From contig QXEO01002114.1 in the NCBI GenBank assembly GCA_007115705.1, positions 1,488,001-1,552,000 of the forward strand: a DNA stretch of 64,000 bases, in the 5' to 3' direction. The notes under the pieces were generated by a model. The model was not told the origin of the DNA. It did no database searches and saw only the letters and a list, made by a program, of their open reading frames with translations. Every line of letters begins with the position of its first letter. Positions within the stretch are counted from its first letter, which is position 1. This stretch comes from Dactylis glomerata. Lineage: Eukaryota > Streptophyta > Magnoliopsida > Poales > Poaceae. The translations under genes and the position numbers were made by a program. Below are positions 43,394 to 52,532 of this stretch, piece by piece.

Positions 43394-44017
43394 TGATACG
43401 GATCAACGTGATCCGAAGGGGGTTTGGCCCAATCTTTCACGGCGATCAAACGATCAGCAAGATAGCAAAGAGAACTCAATCTGAAATAGATCAAACTGAT
43501 CTCTCTTCAATTCCTCGCGTTGAAACTGACCGGAATCAACTCCCACGCATGGTATAACATCAGATCTTGAAGATCAGCAATCAAACACACCGATATGCGC
43601 CCCCAAACATTGGGACTTTTCTGTTCTCTTTCTGAGCTCGAAAATAACAAGTCTGATCGATACAAGGCGGCTGCCATAACCCTATATGGGTGACTCTGAA
43701 CGCTCCCTTGGCTGGGCTAGGCCCCAAACCAAACTAAAAGCCCAAATGGCCAAAACACACTTGATTTTGGACAGGCCCAAAACCATCACACACAAATAAA
43801 ACCAAACTGAAATAAAAACATGATGCGAACTTAATTAAAATAGAACAACTAAATATCCTTCGCTGCAGCGCCTCGGCGAACATGAAACTCCATTAGAGGT
43901 GTACGAAAGTTGGGCTTCACATCATCTTGTGGAGGCACTTCAAAGCAGAATTGTCCAAGCTTCAGAACATAAGGAGGTGGTAAAATAGTAGGAGTAGTAG
44001 CTATGCTCCCCTTATCA
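43394..44017 (-). repeat. 3' LTR of element G (624 bp)
   Basis: In element orientation it starts TGATAAGGGG and ends CCGTATCA. It encodes the last 56 or so codons of the gag-protease ORF, including DDVKPNFRTP. Confidence 0.95.
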
Positions 44018-45846
44018 TCCCCCCCAACTTGAAAGGAAACCGTCCTCGGTTTCGCCTGAATGTGTTGGACCTTTTTCTGAGCAGCAAGCATGTCCACTTT
44101 GATATCCTTATCAAGCATAGGCTGCTACACATGACGCTTCCCCTTATGCCACAAGGAATAAACATTGGACCTGCCTTCATGAGTGGAACGCCTATCAAAT
44201 TGCCACGGCCTGCCTAGCAGCACATGACATGCATCCATAGGCAAAACATCACAGACCACTGTGTCCTCATAATTACCTACTGAAAATTTCAGGCGCACCT
44301 TATGTGTGACTTTCAGCTTCCCTGAATTATACAACCACTCAACACAATGCGGCTGCGGGTGCTTCCATGTAGGCAATGATAGAGAATGCACCAAACTCTT
44401 GCTAACAACATTTGTGTAGCTTCCACCATCAATAATCAGTTTGTAAGTGGTGGCCTTGACGATGCATTGGGTCTGAAATATATTCCAGCGCTGCCCTTGG
44501 TCGTGTATGCGATCTTCTGGTACGCGTAGCACCATTAGATTTTTTAAATTGGCAGCAAGTTCATACCCATCCACGGTCACTTCAGGAGTGTCCTCAGATT
44601 CCTCACTTGATGACGCATCAGCTTTCTCATCATCACTAGCAGAAACATAGCCATCATGTGTGAGCATCACCCTTTTTCTATTAGGGCAATCACGCTTCAT
44701 GTGTCCTCGTCCTCCACAAGTAAAACACTCGATGTTTGCTGTGGACTGCGTAGATGCAGTTTTGGACACCCCAGATGTCGGTGCCTCGCTATGAGAAACA
44801 CTATGAGAACGTGTAGAAGGTGTAGTCGGAACACTAGGACCAGCAGCCTCGGTATGAGAACGATGCCATGATTTTGTAGGTGCTGCAGCTTGGCGTCGTT
44901 TGATTTGTTGCTCCGCACGCTCAGCTTGGTGCACAAGATCCTGAAGATCATTATAGTAAACCATCTCCACACGATCACGCACCTCAAAATTCAGTCCATT
45001 CAAGAACCGAGACATCGTGGCCTCTATATCCTCCCTTGTCCCTGTACGTATCATCAACAACTCCATCTCTTTATAATACTCATCCACAGATTTAGTACCT
45101 TGAGTGAGCTGCTGCAACTTATTATACATGTCTCTCTTGTAGTGTTCAGGAACAAAGCGATGTCGCATAAGATCTTTCATACCGGTCCATGATGTTGGGC
45201 GAGTACGCATACGCAGAATTTGATTCCACCAAATCAGCACATAACCGGTGAATTCAACAGCAGCAAGTTGAAGTCTCTTCTCCTCGGTGTAATAATGAGT
45301 AGCAAAAATCTGATCCATGCGCATCTCCCACTCCAAATAATCATCAGGTCTGCGGTCACCGGAAAAAGGAGGTATGGACAATTTGATGTGTCCAAGACCT
45401 CCATCATCTAGTTGAACACGACCAGCATGGCCAACACGGTCACGATCATGTGGCTGTACACGATGAGCACCTGCAGGATGAGCAGCAAACTGTCGTTGTT
45501 GGGGTGCATAATCAGCGTCATCGGCAAGTTCTCCTTCATAAGCGGGTGCCACGGGTCGATGATCATGATATTCAGCAGGGCGGCGTGGAACCACGTCGCG
45601 AGGTTGTGCAGCAAGAGGGGGCTGCACGGGTGCACGGGCGATAGCATCGCCCATTGCATCAATCCGGGTAGCTAGCTGTGCAATTTGTGTTGCCAATGCG
45701 GCATGACTCCGAAGAATAAAGTCGCACGTGCTATCAAAACCAGCCCGAATATTAGGAGCCAAATCTGCAGCAAAAACCGGCGGAACAAGCTCCTCTTTCT
45801 TCTCTCCAGCAGCTACAGAATTATCTCCCTCAACGGATTTTACCAT
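43849..45846 (-). pseudogene. Gag-protease polyprotein of element G, one nonsense codon
   Basis: From ATG 45844-45846 the frame encodes an Asp/Arg/His-rich N-terminus (DDADYAPQQRQFAAHPAG), capsid (LSIPPFSGDRRPDDYLEWEMRM, VLIWWNQILRM, YKEMELLMIRTG), zinc knuckle CFTCGGRGHMKRDC near 44675-44730, and protease-like LIIDGGSYTN with LLGRPWQFDR. A TAG at 44125-44127 replaces the leucine codon found in element A. The same frame then runs on to a natural stop at 43849-43851, inside the LTR. Apart from this one change the ORF is intact. The family has a complete Gag but no RT or integrase. Confidence 0.88.
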
Positions 45847-46512
45847 CTTCAAATAATAGAGCAGTCAAATTCAGCAAAAGAGAAACAAAGCAAACAGGCT
45901 TCGGGAGCAGCGCACGGGAGCCAGCTCAAAACGGGTGTCAGGGTTGCTCTGGGTCGCCAGACCCCAGACGTCCTCCGCGTCCTGGCGAGAGGATCCAGGC
46001 AGCGCCAGTAGGATCGCGATCGGGGCGAGCGAGATCGAGGCGGCCGCACCCTGGCTAGATGGGCCGGCCCACTAAGGGCGCTAGGCAGGAGCAGCGCTAG
46101 GCGGGCGAGCGAGACGCGTGGCTAGCGAGAGACCGGCAGAGGCGCGCGACGCGGGAGGAACACGCGGGGCGAGCGAGGGCTGGGCGCTGGGGAGCGACGC
46201 CCTACCCCAGACGCTCTCTGCGCCTGGGCGGCTGCGGGGCTACACTTTTTTTTTCTCCTTTTCTCTGCAGATCGGATCGAAGCCTAGGCAGGATCGGGCG
46301 TGGACGACTCGATCGCCCAGGGCAGACGATCTCTGAGTTGCAACTACTGCCAGATCCGATCTAAGTCCTCTCAGCAGATCGAACTTCAAGCAAATGAACT
46401 GGACCAACAGATCAAACTCACTAGGAAATCTCAGCAAGTAAAATCTTAGTAGAACAAATCGATCTCAACAACAAACTCCGCCGTGAGAAACCCGACGAAT
46501 TTGATACCAAGA
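45847..46512 (-). other. Leader of element G
   Basis: It is a GC-rich leader with several GATCGCGATCGG/CGATCG motifs (about 46005-46325). The primer site lies at its right end. Short open frames in it are not supported by any motif. Confidence 0.7.
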
Positions 46513-47136
46513 TGATACGGATCAACGTGATCCAAAGGGGGTTTGGCCCAATCTTTCACGGCGATCAAACGATCAGCAAGATAGCAAAGAGAACTCAATC
46601 TGAAATAGATCAAACTGATCTCTCTTCAATTCCTCGCGTTGAAACTGACCGGAATCAACTCCCACGCATGGTATAACATCAGATCTTGAAGATCATCAAT
46701 CAAACACACCGATATGCGCCCCCAAACATTGGGACTTTTCTGGTCTCTTTCTGAGCTCGAAAATAACAAGTCTGATCGATACAAGGCGGCTGCCATAACC
46801 CTATATGGGTGACTCTGAACGCTCCCTTGGCTGGGCTAGGCCCCAAACCAAACTAAAAGCCCAAATGGCCAAAACACACTTGATTTTGGACAGGCCCAAA
46901 ACCATCACACACAAATAAAACCAAACTGAAATAAAAACATGATGCGAACTTAATTAAAATAGAACAACTAAATATCCTTCGCTGCAGCGCCTCGGCGAAC
47001 ATGAAACTCCATTGGAGGTGTACGAAAGTTGGGCTTCACATCATCTTGTGGAGGCACTTCAAAGCAGAATTGTCCAAGCTTCAGAACATAAGGAGGTGGT
47101 AAAATAGTAGGAGTAGTAGCTATGCTCCCCTTATCA
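46513..47136 (-). repeat. 5' LTR of element G (624 bp)
   Basis: It is identical in length to the 3' LTR and differs at four positions (near 46536, 46696, 46743 and 47014). Confidence 0.95.
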
Positions 47137-47141
47137 CCATC

Positions 47142-47149
47142 TATATAAG
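47142..47149 (+). promoter_or_regulatory. TATA box of the F 3' LTR, separated from its upstream U3 by G
   Basis: TATATAAG starts at the first base after the CCATC duplication, so the sequence just upstream is now the LTR of G. Confidence 0.6.
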
Positions 47150-48320
47150 GAGGCCAGCAGTCTAGGGTTTAGGGAGTTCAGTTGTTTAGTCGAAAACTAT
47201 AGTGTGCTCCACCGTGTATCATCCCTCCGGGGAAACGGCGCTGCCGATTATCTAATAAAGATTGCTGCGAGGGTTCTTGCGTCATCAAGGATTATCGAGC
47301 TGTGGTTTGAGGCGTGGTGATCTTCATCACGTTGCTTGCTGGATTCGTTCCTCTTCTTCAGGTGACGTTCTTTGCGTTATTGGAAGATATTTATCCGGGT
47401 TGACTCGCTGTGAAAGATCGGGACAAAACTCATAGGAACACCGGCGTGATCCTTATCACCTTCGGACACCTCCGCCTCAAGACCGTCAAGTCCCCCGTGA
47501 GGACCCATGACAAGAGCTCGAGCTAAAGCCATCCATGCTACTAAACACACTTGATTTAGAACATACGTTGGATGGTTCGCTACCTCATTGCAACATCATT
47601 TGTGCATTCCGGTATGAACCACATGGAGCAACGACCAAGGTCGAGGAACACAAGGAGGAAGCATGGAAACGCCGCAAGAAGAAGCCGGCGCAGAAGACGG
47701 ACCGGCTAAAGCCGGCCCTAGCACCATATATAGCCGGCTACACCGGCTATAGCCGATCTACCCGAGTCAACGCCCCTTTGGCCCAGAAGCCACCTATGTA
47801 ATCTTCCCCTAAATTACCAAACTGCCCCTAGGTCTGGCTGCCTATTTATATGGGTCTCTTTCCCCTCTCTAGCTTTAGACAAGAATTAAGATAAGACATG
47901 GCATCATGCCTCACCCCTTGAGGGAAACCTACTACTAGATCTTCCATCTAGAGTAAATCATCATCCCTCTTTGTTTGGGATCTCTTCTATTTGGGGAATT
48001 CTACCTTGAATTGGATCTCTTTCATACTTGTGTGTGTAATTCTATCCATTGGATTGGTACCTTCCCCAAGTGGAATTCTATCCCAAGCATATCAATCTCT
48101 CACAAGGAATTCTACTGTTGGAGTCTCTTCCTTGTGATTCTATTGAGTTGGTGAATCGGGCCAACAAGGACAACCGGTGTGTATCTTGTGTGTGTGTGTT
48201 TACCTTCGATTTGTGTGTCATGTTCATCGTGTTCGTCGTGTTCATCCTCCTTTCCCGCTACAAATCTCATGAATCCGTGAAGAACGGCCCACACCCTTGG
48301 GGTCAACCCCTATCACATAT

Positions 48321-49487
48321 GTTCATCACAACTCTTCTTGTCGCCATCGTAGGTAGTTGCTTAGTTGTGCTATTAGATGTGTGGTTTGGGATTCATGATT
48401 ATGAGTTGTGAGGAATGAAATTAGTTTTGTTATAATGAAAACAACATTAATGAAATACCTGGGTGAATGGTTTCAGGTTACCTGTGAAAGGGTCGTGGCA
48501 TGGGGGATCATTTTTATGACCTGTGTTTGTGCACCACGGTGGAAAGCACCCAGGCTAAAAGAGATTGGATAGGTTTCTGGTTTAGTAGCTTCTAGTACAA
48601 CCACATGTCATTATGGGCTCTGTCTTGACTAATTAAGTTACGGAATCTTGTCCCGTTGTGACCAGAAAGGTAGTTGTGTAGGTGGGTATGGTCCGCAGAG
48701 TGGCTCAAGGTTCTGTTTCCCAAAGGTCTCGTCCTGGTTTTCTTTCATCTAATTACCACTTGGCAGTTTTGGAATATCACGGGGCTGACTGGGTCATATG
48801 GGTAAAGTGTACAACCCCTGAAGGGTGTAGAACTAATCGATTAGCCGTGTCCCCGGTTATGCACAACTATGAGTGCTGGATTCGGGAACTGTTTGGAAGA
48901 TCTCATCATTCTAATTTCCTAATATATTTTTTTGGGTCAATAAGGGATTATGTGCACCTGGTGGATTCCTTTGTGTAAATAATTAGGAGCTCCTGGTGGA
49001 TTCCAGTGTGTCTAAAAATGTTTCAAAGAAATAAAATCATTTGAAAAGTAGGATGAAATAATTGCTTTGCGCAAATTAGCCTAAACTCTATCTATCCAAA
49101 TATGCATCTAGTTAATAGGCACCATTTATTTATCCACCAAACAGTGACATTTGCCAATACAATTCCAAGTGTATTGACCATTCGTGGCTACAATGTTTTA
49201 TGTTGCAGGTTATTCCGACAACGAGTAAGGCATCATTTTCACTCATCGTGTTCGCCAGTGGCATTGAATGGAGCTCATTTATCTTAGTTTGTTTCCGCAT
49301 TGTGTTTGAACTCTATTATTTGTGCAAGCCATGAGCTATGCGACTTGTAATAAATATACTCTGGATTATTCATTGTAATAATTGACGTTCTGCTATTTTG
49401 TTTATTCATCGAACTGTGTATGCTAGCTAGATCCAGGGACTAGCATTGTATTTGCACAGAGATTCCTTACCAAGTTGGATCACTTCA
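48321..49487 (+). repeat. 3' LTR of element B, second part
   Basis: It resumes after the CATAT duplication of D. It aligns with the corresponding part of LTR J (for example GGGCTCTGTCTTG near 48615 and 58062) and ends ATCACTTCA, followed by CTCAT and the second half of M gag. No gene is present; open frames are short. Confidence 0.7.
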
Positions 49488-49492
49488 CTCAT

Positions 49493-51577
49493 GCATAGAA
49501 TCCTCTTGTACAATCATTCATATGATGAGACCTTAGCACTGTTGATTTGTTGATGGTCTTCGGTCTGACATTCGTTGGGCTATTAAACTGCACAACCCTA
49601 GCAAGGTTGATTTAGCTTTCTCCATGGCTCAAACGCAGCAAGCACTTCTCATCGAAGACATTGTGGCTCCCGTTCCCAAATTCCTTCAGAGAGATGTTGT
49701 GAAACATATATTTTGTCATAATTGTCACTTGCCTGGAATTTTGGAACATGCTCCCAAAGAGAAGAATATTGAGGACAAACCTACTCCTCATCCTTGCTTC
49801 TACTCCCTTAGAGTGCAATGTCGAGCAAGGGGGAATGCTATAAGTGTCGTGAAAAGTTTGCTCCCGGCCATAAGTGCCCTGCCTATGTCCAGCTACATGT
49901 TCTGGAAGAACTTCTTGAAGTTTTACAAATTATTGATACTATGGATTCTGGTACTGAACATGTGCTAAAATTGTCAGTTCAAGCCGTGTCTGGCACTACC
50001 AGCAAACAAAGCATGCGCCTCCAAGGGCAAGTGAGCAAATACACTGTACTGATTCTGATTGACCCAGGAGCTCCCGCAACTTCATCAGCCAGGCTTGAGC
50101 TGATAGGTTACAATATGCTTCTACAGCCATGCTCTATCTAAGGTGAGTGTGGTAGGGGTTGGTACCATAGACTACTCTGCCTGCACATCAATTCACTACT
50201 GACCTCAAAATCCTTCCCCTAGGCTCGTGTGATATGATATTGGGTATGGACGGGTTGGAGAGTCAGAATAATGGCAATATGTGGGTCAACTGGCAGAAGA
50301 AAACCATAAGATTCAAACATGAAGGCGCTAGAATCACACTCATAGGGGTGCAAGCTAGCCTAGACAATTGTACTGCGATTTTAGCAAAGACTCTTCAGGG
50401 CATGGCACAAAGTGGAGAGATAAATAATCTATTGGAGGTTTGGCCAATTTATTAATATTGTGCACAAGTGTCTCCAACAGTTCCTATACCATAGGTTATT
50501 TAGCAACTGATAAAGCAGTATCCTTCCATCTTTGAAGAGCCTATTGCCTTACCTCCACAAAGGAAATTCGATCATCATTTCCCTTTTCTACCTAGAGCTA
50601 AGCCAATAAATGTAAGGCTCTCTAGATGTGCACCTCAACAAAAGATAGAAATTGAGAAGCAAGTACAAGACATGTTGGGCAAAGGGTTGATCCAAGAAAG
50701 CACTAGTCCTTTTGCATCTCCAATCATACTTGTGCGCAAAAAGGATGGGACATGGAGATTCTGTGTAGATTGCATTGGCCTCAGCAACATCATAGTTAAT
50801 AATAAATACCCTATGTTAGTTGTTGATGAACAATTGGATGAACTATATGGCTCTCAGCTATTCACCAAATTAGACCTTCGTGGTTATCACCAAGTCAGAT
50901 TGTATTGCAACCAACAGATGAGCACAAGACAACTTTTAAGACCCATATTGGGCTCTATGAGTTAAGGGTGATGACATTTGGACTCACCAATGCTCCTGCC
51001 ATTTTTCAATCTACTATGAACACCATATTCTCTCACATGATCAGGAAATGTGTATTATCTGCAACAAGTGGTTCAGTTGTTACATCACAATCAAATCTCC
51101 ATCAAGCTGACCAAGTGTTCTTTTTCCCAACCACAGCTAGACTACTTGGGTCATATGATTAGCAGGGAAGGAGTAGCTACAGATCCTTCCAAGATCATGG
51201 CAGGTCAACACTGGCCCGCACCAACTAGCACAAAACAGGTGAGGGGATTCCTTGGGCTTACTAGATACTATAGAAAGTTCATCCAAAACTATAGCCTCAT
51301 CAGTCAAACCTTGTCAAATGTGCTCAAGAAAGACACTGTATTTCAGTGGAATTACAAGGAGCAGCAAGATTTTGACCACCTGAAGCAAAAGATGCTTGAA
51401 GCATCTGTCATGGCTCTTGCAGACTTCTTCCTTCCCTTTATAGTTGAGACTGATGGATGCAAAAGAGGAGTAGGGGTACTCTTTATGTAGAAAGGGCACC
51501 CTGTGGCTTACCTTAGCAAAGCCCTAGGACTAGTGGCACAAACCATGTTGACATACAAAAAAGAATGCATGGCCATC
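49493..51577 (+). pseudogene. Gag end, protease and RT relic of element M (Reina-like gypsy)
   Basis: From 49493 it reads MHRILLYNHSYDE and, after a small disturbance, FVDGLRSDIRWAIKLHNPSKVDLAFSMAQ (gag). A zinc-knuckle-like CYKCREKFAPGHKC lies near 49837, and a degenerate protease site LILIDPGAPATSSA near 50055. RT begins near 50590 (KGLIQESTSPFASPIILVRKKDGTWRF, LFTKLDLRGYHQVRL) and continues KTHIGLYELRVMTFGLTNAP. Around 51040-51062 the frame jumps from HMIRKCVL to LQQVVQLLHHNQIS, so the YxDD catalytic loop is deleted. RNase H starts at IVETDGCKRGVGVLF with TAG 51488-51490, and the relic is cut at 51577. It is the oldest host in the nest and non-functional. Confidence 0.8.
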
Positions 51578-51975
51578 TGATAGAGGAAAATGTTCCTGAT
51601 CTTTTGATGAGATGATAACTATCGATTTTGGTGGAGGTCGACATTGGCAATCTGACTACAAACATGCGAGATGTTGCACCTTAGCAATCGCTACACCAAC
51701 TTCTGAGGCTATTGACCATGCCAGAGCAAGATCAACCTGACCACAAGGGTATATTCCTGCAAGCAATCGAAGAACAAGCAAGAATAATAGTTTGCAATGA
51801 GAATATTGCGGATAAAAGATTTAAGCTTTATTTCAGAGGGATGATAACGTGGGGTTCTGAAAGTGCGTAGTACAGGAGGTCTCAGTGATGCTCGTGCTTA
51901 TGGTGAAGAGTAGCAAATGGCTAAATATTAAACAAAACAAAACCCAAGTCCTAATGACGGCTGGGAGGAGGTATA
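51578..51975 (-). repeat. LTR fragment L, E-family
   Basis: It begins TGATAGAGG and follows the E LTR (17961 onward) for about 390 of 925 bp, for example TCGATTTTGGTGGAG, ATATTGCGGAT and CTAATGACGGCT, with clear divergence. It interrupts M after GGCCATC and is itself interrupted at 51975 by element K. The rest is not found in the window. Confidence 0.75.
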
Positions 51976-52532
51976 TGATAAGGATGATGCCGGTGATCCT
52001 TGAGTTTTGTCCCGATCTTTCATAGCGAGTCTACCTGGATAAAAATCTTTCAATAACGCAAAGAACGTCACCTGAAGAAGAGGAACAAATCCAGCAAGCA
52101 ACGTGATGAAGATCACCACGCCTCAAACCTGAGCCTGATATTTCTTGACGAACACAAGAACCCTCGCAGCAATCTTTATTGGATAACACAGCAGCGCCGT
52201 TTCCCCAGAGGGATGATACACGGTGGAGCACATGATAGTTTTCGACTAAACAACTAAACTCCCCTAAACCCTAGATGGCTGGCCTCCTTATATAGATGGC
52301 CAGAAAACTGTTGGGCTTGGATAGGCCCAAACCCAAAACACAAAAAAAACTAAGTGGCCCACAACTTGACCTAGCCACGAAATAACATAAACATGAATAT
52401 AAATTGCTGACACAACCTTAGACTAATTATTACATATCGTAGGTCATTCTGGCGTGCCAATCTGCAATGAGCTTCCCTCATCTTGGTGGAGTCCTGAAAT
52501 TGGGCTTCACCTCCTCCTTCGTGCCCATATCA
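51976..52532 (-). repeat. 3' LTR of element K (557 bp)
   Basis: It starts TGATATGGGC and ends CCTTATCA in element orientation, and is visibly diverged from the F LTRs. Confidence 0.88.

Larger units (their letters stand above)
43394..47136 (-). mobile_element. Element G: young non-autonomous gag-protease retrotransposon (3.7 kb, minus strand)
   Basis: G is inserted in the 3' LTR of F with CCATC at 43389-43393 and 47137-47141. The LTRs are exactly 624 bp each and differ at only four positions (0.64%), the lowest value in the nest. On the minus strand it has a 5' LTR, primer site TGGTATCA (46502-46509), leader, a gag-protease ORF, polypurine tract CAAGTTGGGGGGGA and 3' LTR. There is no RT or integrase. 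Confidence 0.95.
40196..47458 (+). mobile_element. Element F: non-autonomous LTR retrotransposon, interrupted by G
   Basis: F is inserted 18 bp into the 3' LTR of D, with CCTTC at 40191-40195 and 47459-47463. Without G it is about 3.5 kb. It has a 557-bp 5' LTR, primer site TGGTATCAGA at 40755, a leader to 41567, one ORF, and a 3' LTR (43154-43393 plus 47142-47458) split by element G. The LTRs differ at five sites. It is the same family as F2, but its leader and first 130 codons are markedly divergent from F2. Confidence 0.92.
43154..47458 (+). repeat. 3' LTR of element F, split by element G
   Basis: The first part is 43154-43393 and the second 47142-47458. Joined, they give 557 bp, the same as the 5' LTR. 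The break falls directly before the TATA box (TATATAAG at 47142-47149). Confidence 0.92.
13911..48315 (+). mobile_element. Element D: Ty3/gypsy retrotransposon, interrupted by E and F
   Basis: D is inserted in the 3' LTR of B with CATAT duplications at 13906-13910 and 48316-48320. Its own length is about 8.1 kb once E (17961-37022) and F (40196-47458) are removed. It has a 5' LTR, a primer site TGGTATCAG at 14805 matching initiator tRNA-Met, a His-rich gag, protease, RT, RNase H, integrase, and a 3' LTR split after 18 bases. The LTRs differ at dozens of sites and in an indel, so D is the oldest of the elements in the nest with two complete LTRs. Confidence 0.9.
40178..48315 (+). repeat. 3' LTR of element D, split by element F
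   Basis: The first 18 bases (40178-40195, TGATATGGGG) are followed by element F with CCTTC duplications, and the LTR resumes at 47464 and ends CCCTATCA at 48315 (870 bp in total). Compared with the 5' LTR it has a 16-bp deletion near 47536 and a TGA (47498-47500) where the 5' copy has CGA, just before the GPxTRAR motif. CGGCTATAGCCG motifs lie at about 47702-47756. Confidence 0.88.
5101..49487 (+). mobile_element. Element B: chromodomain Ty3/gypsy element with mismatched ends, hosting the main nest
   Basis: This insertion splits the gag of M and is bounded by the 5-bp duplication CTCAT. The interior (5653-11928) holds an extra upstream ORF, gag, protease, RT, RNase H, integrase and a chromodomain. 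That order is that of a Tekay/Retrosat2-like chromovirus. A polypurine tract (11927-11940) precedes a 3' LTR that starts TGTAACATCCC at 11941 and, after removal of element D, ends ...ATCACTTCA at 49487 (about 3.1 kb). The left end is not a matching LTR but a Cassandra-like 5S LTR (5101-5491), and no tRNA-Met primer site is visible after it. The element also contains a solo LTR (7292-8237) and element D (13911-48315). Confidence 0.75.

Noticed and set aside
45957..46418. Open frames in the GC-rich leader of G
   Set aside because: Several overlapping frames on both strands, Arg/Gly/Ser-rich, no motif; explained by base composition.
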